Source: Scalindua sp964584595 | GTDB taxonomy: Bacteria > Planctomycetota > Brocadiia > Brocadiales > Scalinduaceae | Assembly: GCA_964584595.1 (NCBI GenBank) | Contig: CAZPAM010000001.1 | Coordinates: 62,001-126,000, forward strand | Length of the DNA stretch: 64,000 bases | Direction: 5' to 3' | Part shown: positions 25,923 through 35,803 of the stretch, one piece after another | Layout: every line of letters begins with the position of its first letter | Position numbering within the stretch: position 1 is the stretch's first letter | Position numbers and translations under genes: made by a program | Notes under the pieces: model-generated | Seen by the model: the letters and a program-made list of their open reading frames with translations, nothing else | Database searches by the model: none | What the model was told of the DNA's origin: nothing

Positions 25923-27896
25923 TTAATTATTCTCCAGCCATGCCTGAAACATTAAAATACTCCATAAATAATACTGCCAATTTCTCTTCCCGGACAGATG
26001 TTCATTCCATTTTTCCCTTATCGGCTCATAATTAAAATGGCCCTCTTGTTGAAGCCTGCCTTTATCAAGCAAGCTTTCTGCCCAATCTCTCAGAGGGCCT
26101 CGAAGCCAGGTATCGACAGGAATTGCAAATCCCATTTTAGGACGTTCTATTAATTCGTTAGGAATATACTGACAAAGCACCTGTCTCAATAGCCATTTTC
26201 CCTGCCCGTTTCTTGTCTTCATAGTTAATGGGACTTTCCACGCAAACTCTACCACTCTGTGATCCAACAACGGTACTCTGACCTCTAAACTTACCGCCAT
26301 ACTTGCCCTGTCAACCTTTGTAAGAATATCATCAGGCAGATAACTAACAAGATCCAAAAACATCATCCTTTCCGTCATACCAGGCACTTTAGCCCATTGT
26401 GATTTATCAGTAATAATAGTGCGAGGCTCGGAAGAATTTCTAACAATCATTGTTGGTTCCTTCCAGAAGGAAATCGTGCGATAATACATTTCATCGGAAC
26501 TTTTACCTCCAAGAATATAAGATAGCTTGTGAATCTTATCACCCGGTGTTGTCAGTCTTAAATGTTTTGGGATTACCATAGGGAATCTGCTAAAAAGCTT
26601 ATCCCACGTCTCAGGTGAGAGTGTCCTTAACATGATTGCAAAACTTTTTTGAACACTTGCAGGCATCCATCCAGTCTTCTGCCATAAGGATTTTCCAAAA
26701 GAATAGCGCTCATATCCACTGAAATTTTCATCCCCGCCATCACCTGACAGGCTAACTGTAACATACTTCCTCGCAAGCCGGGAGACCAGAAAAGTAGGGA
26801 TCTGGGATGAGTCAGCAAACGGCTCATCATAATAAACAGGCAGTTGGGGAATAACAGCCAATGCTTCTTCAGATGTGACATATAATTCCGTATGATCAGT
26901 ACCCAAATGCTTTGCTACTGCTTTAGCGTACTTTGCCTCGTTATAACCGTCCTCATTAAATCCGATACTAAATGTTTTAACTGGACGTTCACTTTGAGCT
27001 TGCATCAGAGCCACAACCGTTGAAGAATCAATTCCACCGGAAAGAAAAGCTCCAAGAGGAACATCAGAAATCATTCGAGATTTAACAGATTTACGCAATA
27101 AAGAATCAAGTTCTTTTACAGCTTCTTTATCAGAATAATCAAAAGAATTTATTGCTCCGTCTTCAGCAATTTGTTTAGCAGACCAATATACTTTTGTTTC
27201 CAAAGACAGCGACTTCGGAGAACTCATCCCTGCGCCCGGATACCCGTGCCTAATGGTAGAAATAGTGGCTGGTAAGAGTTTATATACATTCTCATAAATA
27301 GAATAAGGCGCCGGAATATAATTATAGCGTAACATCAAAGTGAGAGCATTCCTGTCAATTTCTTTTCGGAAATAGGGTAAAACCGTAAGAGCTTTTAGCT
27401 CAGATCCAAAAGCAATAGATTCACCCATTAGGCTGTAATATAAAGGTTTAATACCTAATCGATCGCGTACCAGATAAAGCATACACTCTTTTTTGTCCCA
27501 TAGAGCAAAGGCAAACATCCCAATAAAACGTTTCACAGCATTTTCAATTCCCCACTCTGTAATTGCGGCGAGCATTACTTCCGTATCAGAATGGCTTTGA
27601 AATATATATCCAGCATTTACCAGATCGTGGCGCATATACTTAAAATTATAAATCTCACCATTATAAGATATTACGTAACGGCCACATAGAGATTCCATAG
27701 GCTGATGACCAGCGGAAGAAGTATCTATAATTGATAAACGCCGGTGACCCAACGCAATGCCCGCTTTCTCATCCACCCACACCCCGCTATCATCAGGTCC
27801 GCGCGACAGTAACGTTTGAGTCATGCGACTGACATTCGCAATTAAATCATCTTTTTTAAAATTATCTAATGTTGTAAATCCGGCAATACCACACAT
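25923..27896 (-). CDS. asnB: Asparagine synthase (glutamine-hydrolysing) family, copy 1
   Basis: An amidotransferase of 657 residues. The N-terminal class II glutamine amidotransferase domain starts MCGIAGF, with Cys2 as nucleophile once Met is removed, and includes GHRRLSIID and YNGEIYNF. The C-terminal PP-loop domain has FLSGGIDSSTVVAL (ATP pyrophosphatase) and SLSGDGGDENFSGY. It could make asparagine. Paralogues in polysaccharide loci are thought to amidate sugar acids or similar glycan precursors, and a second copy lies at 51229, so a glycan-modifying role is plausible for one or both. Confidence 0.88.
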   Translation of the reverse strand: MCGIAGFTTLDNFKKDDLIANVSRMTQTLLSRGPDDSGVWVDEKAGIALGHRRLSIIDTSSAGHQPMESLCGRYVISYNGEIYNFKYMRHDLVNAGYIFQSHSDTEVMLAAITEWGIENAVKRFIGMFAFALWDKKECMLYLVRDRLGIKPLYYSLMGESIAFGSELKALTVLPYFRKEIDRNALTLMLRYNYIPAPYSIYENVYKLLPATISTIRHGYPGAGMSSPKSLSLETKVYWSAKQIAEDGAINSFDYSDKEAVKELDSLLRKSVKSRMISDVPLGAFLSGGIDSSTVVALMQAQSERPVKTFSIGFNEDGYNEAKYAKAVAKHLGTDHTELYVTSEEALAVIPQLPVYYDEPFADSSQIPTFLVSRLARKYVTVSLSGDGGDENFSGYERYSFGKSLWQKTGWMPASVQKSFAIMLRTLSPETWDKLFSRFPMVIPKHLRLTTPGDKIHKLSYILGGKSSDEMYYRTISFWKEPTMIVRNSSEPRTIITDKSQWAKVPGMTERMMFLDLVSYLPDDILTKVDRASMAVSLEVRVPLLDHRVVEFAWKVPLTMKTRNGQGKWLLRQVLCQYIPNELIERPKMGFAIPVDTWLRGPLRDWAESLLDKGRLQQEGHFNYEPIREKWNEHLSGKRNWQYYLWSILMFQAWLENN

Positions 27897-27954
27897 AAGA
27901 TATACCTCTATATACTTTCATCACCTGAGCCACTCGTATCGGAGTTTCAAAGTT

Positions 27955-28015
27955 TTCTTGAAAACATTCAAAGAAACCACAGATTTTTTTGATTATATGG
28001 ATTTTTTTTAAAGAA
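27955..28015. repeat. Short remnant resembling CCACAGATT-type repeat
   Basis: The sequence AAACCACAGATTTTTTTGAT followed by TATGGATTTTTTT resembles one or two decayed units of an ACCACAGATTA-type intergenic repeat. The evidence is weak on its own; it is listed because three other intergenic gaps in this locus hold comparable remnants. Confidence 0.25.
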
Positions 28016-28081
28016 TTTAGGGCTTAATTCCTCAATCCCCAAATCAGTTTACCTCATCAATCATCTTGCGTAGTTATGTTC

Positions 28082-29080
28082 TTATCTTTTTACTAAAAAA
28101 TGCCAATATGGAAGCTGATTTGAGACAATCACATTTGAAAACGTATCCTTTAATGTCATTATTTCTTTTTTTGTAAAACGTTGCTCAATTCTGGTAAAGA
28201 ACCGATCATAAACATCCTGACGAATTCGCTCTAATGTTTTGCCATGATATGCTTCATAAAGTGGAATAAGGTGGGATCTCCCAAGAGGCCGTAATATTGA
28301 ACCAAGAATAATAAATGGTAAATAGAAAAAAAGCACACCAAACCAGCTAAAAATATTTCTAAATTTTGAATTTCTAATAGATGCAGTCCTCAAACGAAGC
28401 CTGGTTGCCAGCATAAATAGAACTCTAAAGTAGAATGGCCGGTTATCAAGGGCGTAATATAAATATATCAACATTTGAGAAGCATATTTCTTTAATGATC
28501 TAACTTCTTCAAGAACCGAACCTGGTAAATGATGAAGAACCCCAAGAGAAATTATAAAACTTACAAAGTCATCACGAAACGGGAGTCTTTTCAAGTCTCC
28601 CATAAAATATAAAACATTATCAGCATCATTCAAATTGTGACGAGCCACAAAAATTGCCTCTGAGAAGTCGACTAAAATCAACTCCTTGCATTGGTCTTTT
28701 AAAAAATAGTCCCAACGCCCAATACCACACCCTAAATCGCAAATTCGTTTATTTTTCAGATCAGTCAAATTGATTAGATCAAAATATTGTGAAAATTCCT
28801 TTTCATGCTCGAACATAATATCAGAGAATTCCTGCCATTCCTCTCCAAAAGTAAATTGAATATCTTCCGCAAATTCCATGTCTACTGTAGGGATGATGTT
28901 CTTATCCACCTTGATTCTCTTCGAAAGAGACTCAGGATACTGAGCCGGATCGAGGAGAATGATTACATCATCAATAATAGGATATTTCTTATTGTTTACC
29001 GTTAAACATTCCAATTCTACTTTTATATTTTCAGACCCAAAAATATCCTTCAAAATATCTAATTTATTCGAATAATACAT
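28082..29080 (-). CDS. Class I SAM-dependent methyltransferase
   Basis: A methyltransferase with motif I ICDLGCGIGRWDYFL and a post-motif region VLYFMGDLKRLPFRDDFVSFIISLGVLHHLPG that matches Methyltransf_11 enzymes. The first 60 residues resemble a Trm112-like or Cys-poor substrate domain (LECLTVNNKKYPIIDDVIIL). A hydrophobic region in the C-terminal third may contact the membrane. I chose the ATG at 29080, just after the stop of the upstream GT4 gene; in-frame starts at 29116 and 29128 would overlap that gene. Its likely substrate is a sugar on the lipid-linked glycan. Confidence 0.8.
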   Translation of the reverse strand: MYYSNKLDILKDIFGSENIKVELECLTVNNKKYPIIDDVIILLDPAQYPESLSKRIKVDKNIIPTVDMEFAEDIQFTFGEEWQEFSDIMFEHEKEFSQYFDLINLTDLKNKRICDLGCGIGRWDYFLKDQCKELILVDFSEAIFVARHNLNDADNVLYFMGDLKRLPFRDDFVSFIISLGVLHHLPGSVLEEVRSLKKYASQMLIYLYYALDNRPFYFRVLFMLATRLRLRTASIRNSKFRNIFSWFGVLFFYLPFIILGSILRPLGRSHLIPLYEAYHGKTLERIRQDVYDRFFTRIEQRFTKKEIMTLKDTFSNVIVSNQLPYWHFLVKR

Positions 29081-29084
29081 AGGG

Positions 29085-30230
29085 TCAATGAACTTGCTCT
29101 TCGTACAAATGCTCATACTTCTTAACAACCTTTTGAATAGAAAAATGATCTTCTATTCGCTTCCTTGCCTTTTCTCCAAGAATCCGTCTCTCCGCACTTC
29201 CCATTTCAATCAACTTTAGCCAAGCCTCGCACAAGGCTTCATGGCTACTAGGAGGTACAACCGTTCCAGTGTCTCCAACAAGCATGGCGGAATCACCCAC
29301 ATCAGTTACAACACATGGTATTCCACAAGACATCGCTTCTCCAATGACGTTTGGGAACCCCTCTGCTACGGAAGAACAAGAGGCAATATCCAACGCAGCC
29401 GTAATCCGGTGTACATCCCGGCGTTCCCCAAGCAAAAACACTTTCTTACTCATCCCAAGCTTCTCTATTAGTTGTTTTAACTGCTGGTTTTGCCAATCAA
29501 CTTCTCGTCCAGCCAATAAAAAGAAAATCCCTCGTTTTCTACTTAGAAGCATTGCTCCCGCTTTAAGGAAGCAGCTATGATCCTTTAAAGGATCAAAACG
29601 GCCTATAAGTCCTATGAGTACGGCCTCTTCACTTATATTAAGTTCCGAACGAACGCAGCTACGATTTTTCTCAGACGGTGAAAACAATTTCGTATCAAAA
29701 CCATTTGGGATAATACAGCTTTTGTCACTTCGGTATCCCATTCTACAGTGATCATCAGCACCTGCTTTTGAGTTAAAAACAATCTTTTGTGGTAAAAATG
29801 ATAGTATTGAAAGGAGTTTTATGATAAATAGAATAGATCGCTTTGTTTCGCCTCTTGGAAGGGCCGTATAACGCACATTCCATAAAGTCGACAACCGATA
29901 TGGAAGAAAAGCAGATGCTAATGTGGCTATGAGGTTACCGTGTGCCAGCCATCCCTGAATCAAATCAGGATTTATTTGTCGAAATATTTTTAATGATTTT
30001 ATAAGTGCCGAAACCCTTAAAACCCCTCCCATACCTAAAACATTATAAACTCTTATATTTTGTGATTCAAAGTCTTCACTCAGCTCGCCCTTCTCTTTCA
30101 AAGTAATAATAATGTTCTCAAATCTATCTTTTCTCATACGTGGCAGCAACTTATATAGCATCATTTCAGTTCCACCTACATTGAGAGCAGCAATAATATG
30201 AACAATTTTAATCTTTTCTTTTCTTGTCAA
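29085..30230 (-). CDS. Glycosyltransferase, family GT4, twin A
   Basis: A 381-residue GT-B transferase with the N-terminal motif AALNVGGTEMMLYKLLP, typical of GT4 enzymes acting on lipid-linked sugars. The nucleotide-sugar site is SSVAEGFPNVIGEAMSCGIP, followed by CVVTDVGDSAMLVGDTG. It is clearly paralogous to the gene at 31622-32785, which shares the same GGTE, EGFPN-IGEAM-CG and VVTDVGDSA elements. The two flank a multi-spanning membrane protein. It is probably co-transcribed with the downstream methyltransferase. Confidence 0.88.
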   Translation of the reverse strand: MTRKEKIKIVHIIAALNVGGTEMMLYKLLPRMRKDRFENIIITLKEKGELSEDFESQNIRVYNVLGMGGVLRVSALIKSLKIFRQINPDLIQGWLAHGNLIATLASAFLPYRLSTLWNVRYTALPRGETKRSILFIIKLLSILSFLPQKIVFNSKAGADDHCRMGYRSDKSCIIPNGFDTKLFSPSEKNRSCVRSELNISEEAVLIGLIGRFDPLKDHSCFLKAGAMLLSRKRGIFFLLAGREVDWQNQQLKQLIEKLGMSKKVFLLGERRDVHRITAALDIASCSSVAEGFPNVIGEAMSCGIPCVVTDVGDSAMLVGDTGTVVPPSSHEALCEAWLKLIEMGSAERRILGEKARKRIEDHFSIQKVVKKYEHLYEEQVH

Positions 30231-30319
30231 CGATAACGTGATATTTATTTCAATAGCAACATGTTTTTATTAAAATACCTAATCAGGATTCCTTAATTAC
30301 AAAACTCCATTAGAGGTCC

Positions 30320-31594
30320 TTAACTCATGTGTAGCGATTGCCCATTTAATTCACCACTAACTTTTCTTCGCCCAAATATCCCAAACTGTAATTCCCGTAT
30401 AAATAAAATCAAGCCTGGAGCTCCAAGTAGAACAAGAACACTATACCCTGGCATACGGTGTCGCATTGCCGTTCCCCAATTAACGCACCCCAGCGCCCAC
30501 ATAATTTCCATACCCAAGAAAACTATAAGCAAAAAGCTGTAATAGTTTCGTACTTCACCTGAAGACCTACGCCACGAGTACAAGGCAAAGAACAAAAGCA
30601 AAAAACGCAGCATTGTTTCGAGCATGGCATGGAAATCAGAAGCATTTTCAACCTGCCATAGAAAAGGAGAGAACATGTATTGGACGAAAATCACAGGAAT
30701 CGTTTTAACAACCCCAAGCACAGACGACGTATCCAGCATAACACCATAAGTCGTCCTGCCCTGTACAGTTGATGCAGCTATTCTAAAATCACCTGTCACT
30801 TCCAATGCTCGTCCAACAGTAACAAACCATCCCATCTTTTGTGCCAATATAATTACACTGGCAATAAGTAATCCAGCAAACAAAAACCTTACATGCTTTG
30901 CCCAATGTACTCTCTTTTTGCGGCCATTAATCACACAATATAAGCTAAATGCAATCAAATAAATTGTATAGTATATTAAAGCAGCATGCAGTAATGCCAA
31001 ACATAAAGCAGATATTAGTAAAAACAAAACATTTAGGATACCAGGTTGTTTCCACAGTCTTATTGCCAAATACACAAACAACAAGAAAAATAAAGCCTGC
31101 CATGGCTCGAGTAACGTCGCTGACCTAAAAATCACTGCTGAAGGTAGCAAACCAAAGAAAAGTATAATACCAACACGAAAACGCCTTAGATCTAAAAGAT
31201 CTACCAATTTAACCAACACCACACATGACAATATAAAAGCTAAAACTGACAACTCCTCACCAAAAATAAGAGATGCGCCAAAAGCTTGGTAAAAGAACCC
31301 CAAAAAATGAATATAAGTAACGAGTTTATCTTCATCATAAATCTTCCACTCTAGCTCGGGTGATGCAGCCAGCACTGCACCATTTGCATGATATGTAGCC
31401 GCATCGAGCAACTCTACTATATCGTAGCCTACATAAGCATTCAAAAGCACCATAGCATGATGCAATATTATGCAAAACCAGATTGCATGGACTACTTTTC
31501 TGTCATTACGTACATTTTTCCACATCAGTACTATACTAAAATTGAAGAGCATCAACAACCAACCTGCCCAATCTTCCATAATTATTAAAAACAC
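30320..31594 (-). CDS. Polytopic membrane protein, polymerase or GT-C-like
   Basis: A 424-residue protein with about 10-11 hydrophobic segments. After the second or third segment is a conserved-looking acidic/His loop (DIVELLDAATYHANGAVLAA) of the kind found in GT-C enzymes and EpsG/Wzy-like polymerases. No family is recognised with certainty. It lies between two paralogous GT4 genes, which suggests it handles their lipid-linked product, either polymerising it or adding a sugar from a polyprenyl donor. The start is GTG at 31594 or ATG at 31579. Confidence 0.65.
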   Translation of the reverse strand: MFLIIMEDWAGWLLMLFNFSIVLMWKNVRNDRKVVHAIWFCIILHHAMVLLNAYVGYDIVELLDAATYHANGAVLAASPELEWKIYDEDKLVTYIHFLGFFYQAFGASLIFGEELSVLAFILSCVVLVKLVDLLDLRRFRVGIILFFGLLPSAVIFRSATLLEPWQALFFLLFVYLAIRLWKQPGILNVLFLLISALCLALLHAALIYYTIYLIAFSLYCVINGRKKRVHWAKHVRFLFAGLLIASVIILAQKMGWFVTVGRALEVTGDFRIAASTVQGRTTYGVMLDTSSVLGVVKTIPVIFVQYMFSPFLWQVENASDFHAMLETMLRFLLLFFALYSWRRSSGEVRNYYSFLLIVFLGMEIMWALGCVNWGTAMRHRMPGYSVLVLLGAPGLILFIRELQFGIFGRRKVSGELNGQSLHMS

Positions 31595-31621
31595 CCCTTT
31601 CCCCGCAAAAAAGTCAAGCGA

Positions 31622-32785
31622 TCATAATAAACCTAGAAACATTCTGGATGTTTTCTGAATAAATATCTCTCTGTTGTAATGAGATACTATTCGCGCACGA
31701 GCCTTCTCTTTAACTGAATATGAATTAACATTCAAACGTTTCAGCATACTTCTCCATCCATCTGCTAGTGCCTGTGGATCTTCAGGAGGAACAACACTCC
31801 CTGTTTCTCCAACAATTATTGCCGAATCACCCACGTCTGTAACCACACAGTGCACACCACATGCCATTGCCTCTCCTATCGCATTTGGAAATCCTTCACC
31901 TAAAGAAGAAGAAGTAACTATATCTATTGCATTATAAACAGACGGCATATCTTCTCTTTCTCCTGCCCATATAAGCTGGCCATTTAGTCCAAGTGCCCTG
32001 CACAGGGAATGGATTTCACTTTTGTAAGGCTCTTTACCATCGCCAATACATACAAAACGAACACGGCGTTCTTCTTGATTAAATATTTTTGCTGCCCGCA
32101 AAAACGTCGCATGATCTTTCATTGGATCAAGACGTCCTACCAGTCCAATCGTAATCGCATCATCATCAATGCCCCACTCGCCCCGCACTCTTAAACCTGC
32201 TGAATGGTCAGGCTTGAAATGATCGGTGCCGATTCCGTTCGGTATAACCATCATACAATTTGTATTGTAACCAATACTTCTATGGAACTCCTTACCTGCA
32301 TATGAATTAGTAATAATTGCATCAGGAAATCGAGACAGTAAAGCGCTAAAACGAAGACTCATTCTGGCAAGCCAGTCATAACGGCTGACATCCATATTTG
32401 AAGCCCGCACACCCCAGACGATTCGTTTCACACATGCGATTCTCCCAGAAATTAGGCCTACTAAATTTGCATCTGGGAGGAAAGAATATAGGATGTGTGG
32501 TTTTAATCTATGTAAAACAGTTATTAATCGAATGCAGAATCTGATAATATCCCAACGTCCTGACTTAAATAAAGGCAAAAACCTAACGCCCTTTATCGCT
32601 ATCAATTCTTCTCTTAATATACCTTCATCATAAAATAGGCCAATAGTTATCTCAAAAGCGTTCTTATCAAGACCCTTAATCAATTCTACTAATTGGCGCT
32701 CGGTGCCACCTATATTTAGAGAGCGTATAAGAAAGAAAATGTGGATTTTGTTTAAAGACACACTGTTACAATTTATACTCTTCAA
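31622..32785 (-). CDS. Glycosyltransferase, family GT4, twin B
   Basis: A 387-residue GT-B transferase paralogous to the gene at 29085. Shared elements are RSLNIGGTERQLVELIKG, TIGLVGRLDPMKDHATFLRA, SSSLGEGFPNAIGEAMACGV and CVVTDVGDSAIIVGETGSVV. The ATG start at 32785 overlaps the upstream GT-C gene by 20 bases, so translation is probably coupled. The donor and acceptor sugars are unknown; its relation to twin A suggests the two add the same or related sugars at successive positions. Confidence 0.88.
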   Translation of the reverse strand: MKSINCNSVSLNKIHIFFLIRSLNIGGTERQLVELIKGLDKNAFEITIGLFYDEGILREELIAIKGVRFLPLFKSGRWDIIRFCIRLITVLHRLKPHILYSFLPDANLVGLISGRIACVKRIVWGVRASNMDVSRYDWLARMSLRFSALLSRFPDAIITNSYAGKEFHRSIGYNTNCMMVIPNGIGTDHFKPDHSAGLRVRGEWGIDDDAITIGLVGRLDPMKDHATFLRAAKIFNQEERRVRFVCIGDGKEPYKSEIHSLCRALGLNGQLIWAGEREDMPSVYNAIDIVTSSSLGEGFPNAIGEAMACGVHCVVTDVGDSAIIVGETGSVVPPEDPQALADGWRSMLKRLNVNSYSVKEKARARIVSHYNREIFIQKTSRMFLGLL

Positions 32786-34421
32786 AAGTAATCATTTCAG
32801 GTCTAAAAAACAAATGGTCTTTATCTTCATAAATTATTGCTTTAATATCGAAAAGTAGATGTAAAGGATTCGAATTACTAGGTTGATACTCGTAGCCCCA
32901 TGCCAATTTCATATTTTCACGATCAATGTTTGTGCTATTTTTCCAGACGCCCCATACAGATTTCTCATGACTGATACTATTAACCTTGCTTTTTAACAAC
33001 TTTTTTAATTTATTTTTATCATATTCTAACGCAGGTTGAGCAAAAACGATAAAGATATCACTAATGCCTGAACTTCTTCGATATTTTGCTTCCACATAAT
33101 CATAAAAAACCGGTACTTGCCTTTTTTTAGTAATAAACAATGTATCTTCCGAGCTTAAACTGTCAGCAACCGCTGTATAAACTGCTGGTGCATAGTAATG
33201 TTTCTTTGAGGAAAAAAGAAACTTTGCTGAATGAACAGAAGTATGCACAAAAACTATTAATATTAAACATAACAGGACAAAAATAGAAGATATTCCTTTA
33301 TTACTATCTAAATGTATGTAAGATTGTTTCCGAAATCTCATAACTAAAACAAATACCAAAGGTATAAAAAATGAATATATTACAAAGTACGAATCATCTT
33401 CTCGATTAATAATCATTAATAAAATAATAGAGATAAAAATTGGTAATAACAAAATATTAAAAGTATTACGAATTAATAGGCTTTTTATATTTTTTAAAAT
33501 TAACGAAAAGGTCGTTACTACAATTACCAATAAAGGAAACCAAAAAACAAAGTAAAATAGTTTTATGAATGTTGATCCCCAGCCTCCAAGCATTAAAGCC
33601 TCTTCTACCAGTTTTTTTATTCCCCCGGCAGAACCTTTATGATGTGCGACCTGTAACCTAAATTCATGAAATGATTCCGGATAATATATTAAGAACCATA
33701 CAACTATTAATAAAAGCGGCACTGAAGCTACAAATCCAAACAAAACAGATTGAAACCGGTTACCCCTAATAAAATTTGCTCCAAAAATTGCTATAGTCAG
33801 TATTCCAGCTACAATCGCAAAGTTTGGGTGAACTGCAGCGCCTAACCCCAGGAACATCGCACTAAGATAGTAAAACATATATTTATTGTTGTTAGATAAT
33901 TTCCAATAACAGAAGAAAATAAGACTAGTTACTATCAGCACATCCCCAAAGACTTCAGGACGTACCTGCCAACATTGTTGAGCAAATGGAGTAATGCCTA
34001 ACAAAACCAAAAAAAGGTTGCTCTTTACTACATAATCAGAATTATTTAACCGGTATAGATAAAGATATAATAAATGAACAGTCAACAAAATAAGGGAAAA
34101 AATCAAGATCATATGGAACATTTTATTCGTATATAGATTTATTGGGACCTTGAGCAGTGATGTAAAGAACAGGAATACGTATTGAGCAAATGAGAATGTT
34201 GGAAAACCAATGAAGTGAGGATCAAAATCATCTCCAATAAAAACACCCCACTGAACTTTTCCATACAAAAAGGCCAAGGCAGGTTCAAAGTAAGTTCTTC
34301 CATCATCAGATGGCGGCAGAAGAAAGTTAGAGTAGACAATGACACCTATCCATGACAATAAAAGAATGAAAAGTGTTAATTTTGATGCTAATACTCCAAT
34401 TATGATATCTTTGACCTTCAT
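32766..34421 (-). CDS. GT-C-type membrane glycosyltransferase
   Basis: A 551-residue membrane protein. After the first transmembrane helix comes an extracytoplasmic loop with an acidic motif (LLPPSDDGRTYFEPALAF), as in ArnT/PMT-like GT-C enzymes that use polyprenyl-phosphate sugars on the periplasmic side. About 11-12 hydrophobic segments follow, then a soluble C-terminal domain of roughly 150 residues. The start ATG overlaps the stop of the upstream FAD oxidoreductase by four bases (ATGA). Its partner GT2 enzyme making the polyprenyl-phosphate sugar may be the gene at 38439. Confidence 0.72.
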   Translation of the reverse strand: MKVKDIIIGVLASKLTLFILLLSWIGVIVYSNFLLPPSDDGRTYFEPALAFLYGKVQWGVFIGDDFDPHFIGFPTFSFAQYVFLFFTSLLKVPINLYTNKMFHMILIFSLILLTVHLLYLYLYRLNNSDYVVKSNLFLVLLGITPFAQQCWQVRPEVFGDVLIVTSLIFFCYWKLSNNNKYMFYYLSAMFLGLGAAVHPNFAIVAGILTIAIFGANFIRGNRFQSVLFGFVASVPLLLIVVWFLIYYPESFHEFRLQVAHHKGSAGGIKKLVEEALMLGGWGSTFIKLFYFVFWFPLLVIVVTTFSLILKNIKSLLIRNTFNILLLPIFISIILLMIINREDDSYFVIYSFFIPLVFVLVMRFRKQSYIHLDSNKGISSIFVLLCLILIVFVHTSVHSAKFLFSSKKHYYAPAVYTAVADSLSSEDTLFITKKRQVPVFYDYVEAKYRRSSGISDIFIVFAQPALEYDKNKLKKLLKSKVNSISHEKSVWGVWKNSTNIDRENMKLAWGYEYQPSNSNPLHLLFDIKAIIYEDKDHLFFRPEMITFEEYKL

Positions 34422-35716
34422 AATATTGAATTTTTTCTAAATGTATTTACTAATTCATTAGCAAGCAGTACTCCGTTATTTAAATTCCTATCAGCAGGGT
34501 ATATCTGTGAAGTATTCGTCATATAAAGCTTTTCAGGTAATATCTCAAAGGAAGGTCTGAGATTTGAGTATCTCCCTTTATAAACAGGTGTTGCCCTTAG
34601 GCTTTTATAACAATAATAATTCGCTATATCATTACTGTTAAAGTTTGGGTAAATCCTTCTTACGCTTTCGCAAAATAAATCATAAACTTCAGATTTACTT
34701 AAAGAGAAGAATCTGTCTTTAGTAGAGAGATATCTAAATACATAGACGATATGGTATCCATTATAATATTCGGGAGGAACAAAATTTGTATGTTCAATTA
34801 TACCACTAATCGGTATCTCCTTTTCTGCGTTATTCAACCAGTATATCTTGCCGAGTGAATGTTTCAGTTTAAGAACAAGGCATATGACACCAAAATATTC
34901 TATTTCCTTAAGTTTATCCGCTTTTTTATCACTTAGATCTTTTATTATTTTGATAACTTCTACTGTGTCGATCGCCATAACTACAAGATCATAATGCTTT
35001 ACGTCATTATTTGTGCGAATCGACACCTTATTGCCACTCGTTTGAATTTCCCTAACTTCACGATTGAAAAAAAAATTAGTGTTTTTCGCCTTTATTTTCT
35101 CTACAAGGCGATCAAAGAGCACAGAAAGGCCTCCTTTGATATATCCTAATGATTCTTGATCTCCCTCTCTAGACGCAGCTCTGGGGTGTATTCTTCCCCA
35201 CAGCCAGGACATTGGTATCTCCGATGCATATCCACCGAACTTTGCATAAAGCAATGGCTCCCATACCTGTTTATATATCTCTTCTCCGTAATGTCTTTGC
35301 ATCCATTCCTTCACTGTATGATCTTCAAGATTTTCCCATCTATTCTTACTTCTCAAAAAAAATATATGTAAACCAAATATTACTTTTGACAAAAGGGAAA
35401 GTCTTTTAAAAGATAGGAGGTCTGTAAATGTGGAAAATGGCATTATTCCTTCTTTGTAATAGATGCCTATACTCGATTTTCTAAACATCGCCTCCTCTTT
35501 AATACCAAGATCATCTATAAGTTTTAAAAGCGCTTTATCAGATTTAAAAAAATGATGAAAGTAAATTTCAAGATGCGTATCTTCAATTTTGAAAGATCTG
35601 GCCAATCCGCCAGCTTGTCCAGATCTTTCATATATATCAACTTGATAATCCTTATCAAGATAATAAGCAACGGATAGTCCGCTTATTCCAGCACCGATTA
35701 TGGCAATTTTTTTCAC
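34418..35716 (-). CDS. FAD-dependent oxidoreductase, protoporphyrinogen oxidase/amine oxidase-like
   Basis: A 432-residue flavoprotein with N-terminal FAD motif IAIIGAGISGLSVAYYL, then YERSGQAGGLARSF as in phytoene desaturase, UDP-galactopyranose mutase-like and protoporphyrinogen oxidase-like enzymes. The C-terminus (NTSQIYPADRNLNNGVLLAN) resembles the final FAD contact. In polysaccharide loci such proteins are often of unknown substrate; in lipid pathways they desaturate or isomerise isoprenoids. The downstream GT-C gene overlaps by four bases, so the two are translated together. True heme synthesis is unlikely from the context. Confidence 0.8.
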   Translation of the reverse strand: MKKIAIIGAGISGLSVAYYLDKDYQVDIYERSGQAGGLARSFKIEDTHLEIYFHHFFKSDKALLKLIDDLGIKEEAMFRKSSIGIYYKEGIMPFSTFTDLLSFKRLSLLSKVIFGLHIFFLRSKNRWENLEDHTVKEWMQRHYGEEIYKQVWEPLLYAKFGGYASEIPMSWLWGRIHPRAASREGDQESLGYIKGGLSVLFDRLVEKIKAKNTNFFFNREVREIQTSGNKVSIRTNNDVKHYDLVVMAIDTVEVIKIIKDLSDKKADKLKEIEYFGVICLVLKLKHSLGKIYWLNNAEKEIPISGIIEHTNFVPPEYYNGYHIVYVFRYLSTKDRFFSLSKSEVYDLFCESVRRIYPNFNSNDIANYYCYKSLRATPVYKGRYSNLRPSFEILPEKLYMTNTSQIYPADRNLNNGVLLANELVNTFRKNSIL

Positions 35717-35803
35717 TATATTTATCTTTTAATAAAAAACTTATTTAGAATATCATCCCATCAAAATAGCGGCATATGACCTGATATTCTCATACGTCAC
35801 AGG

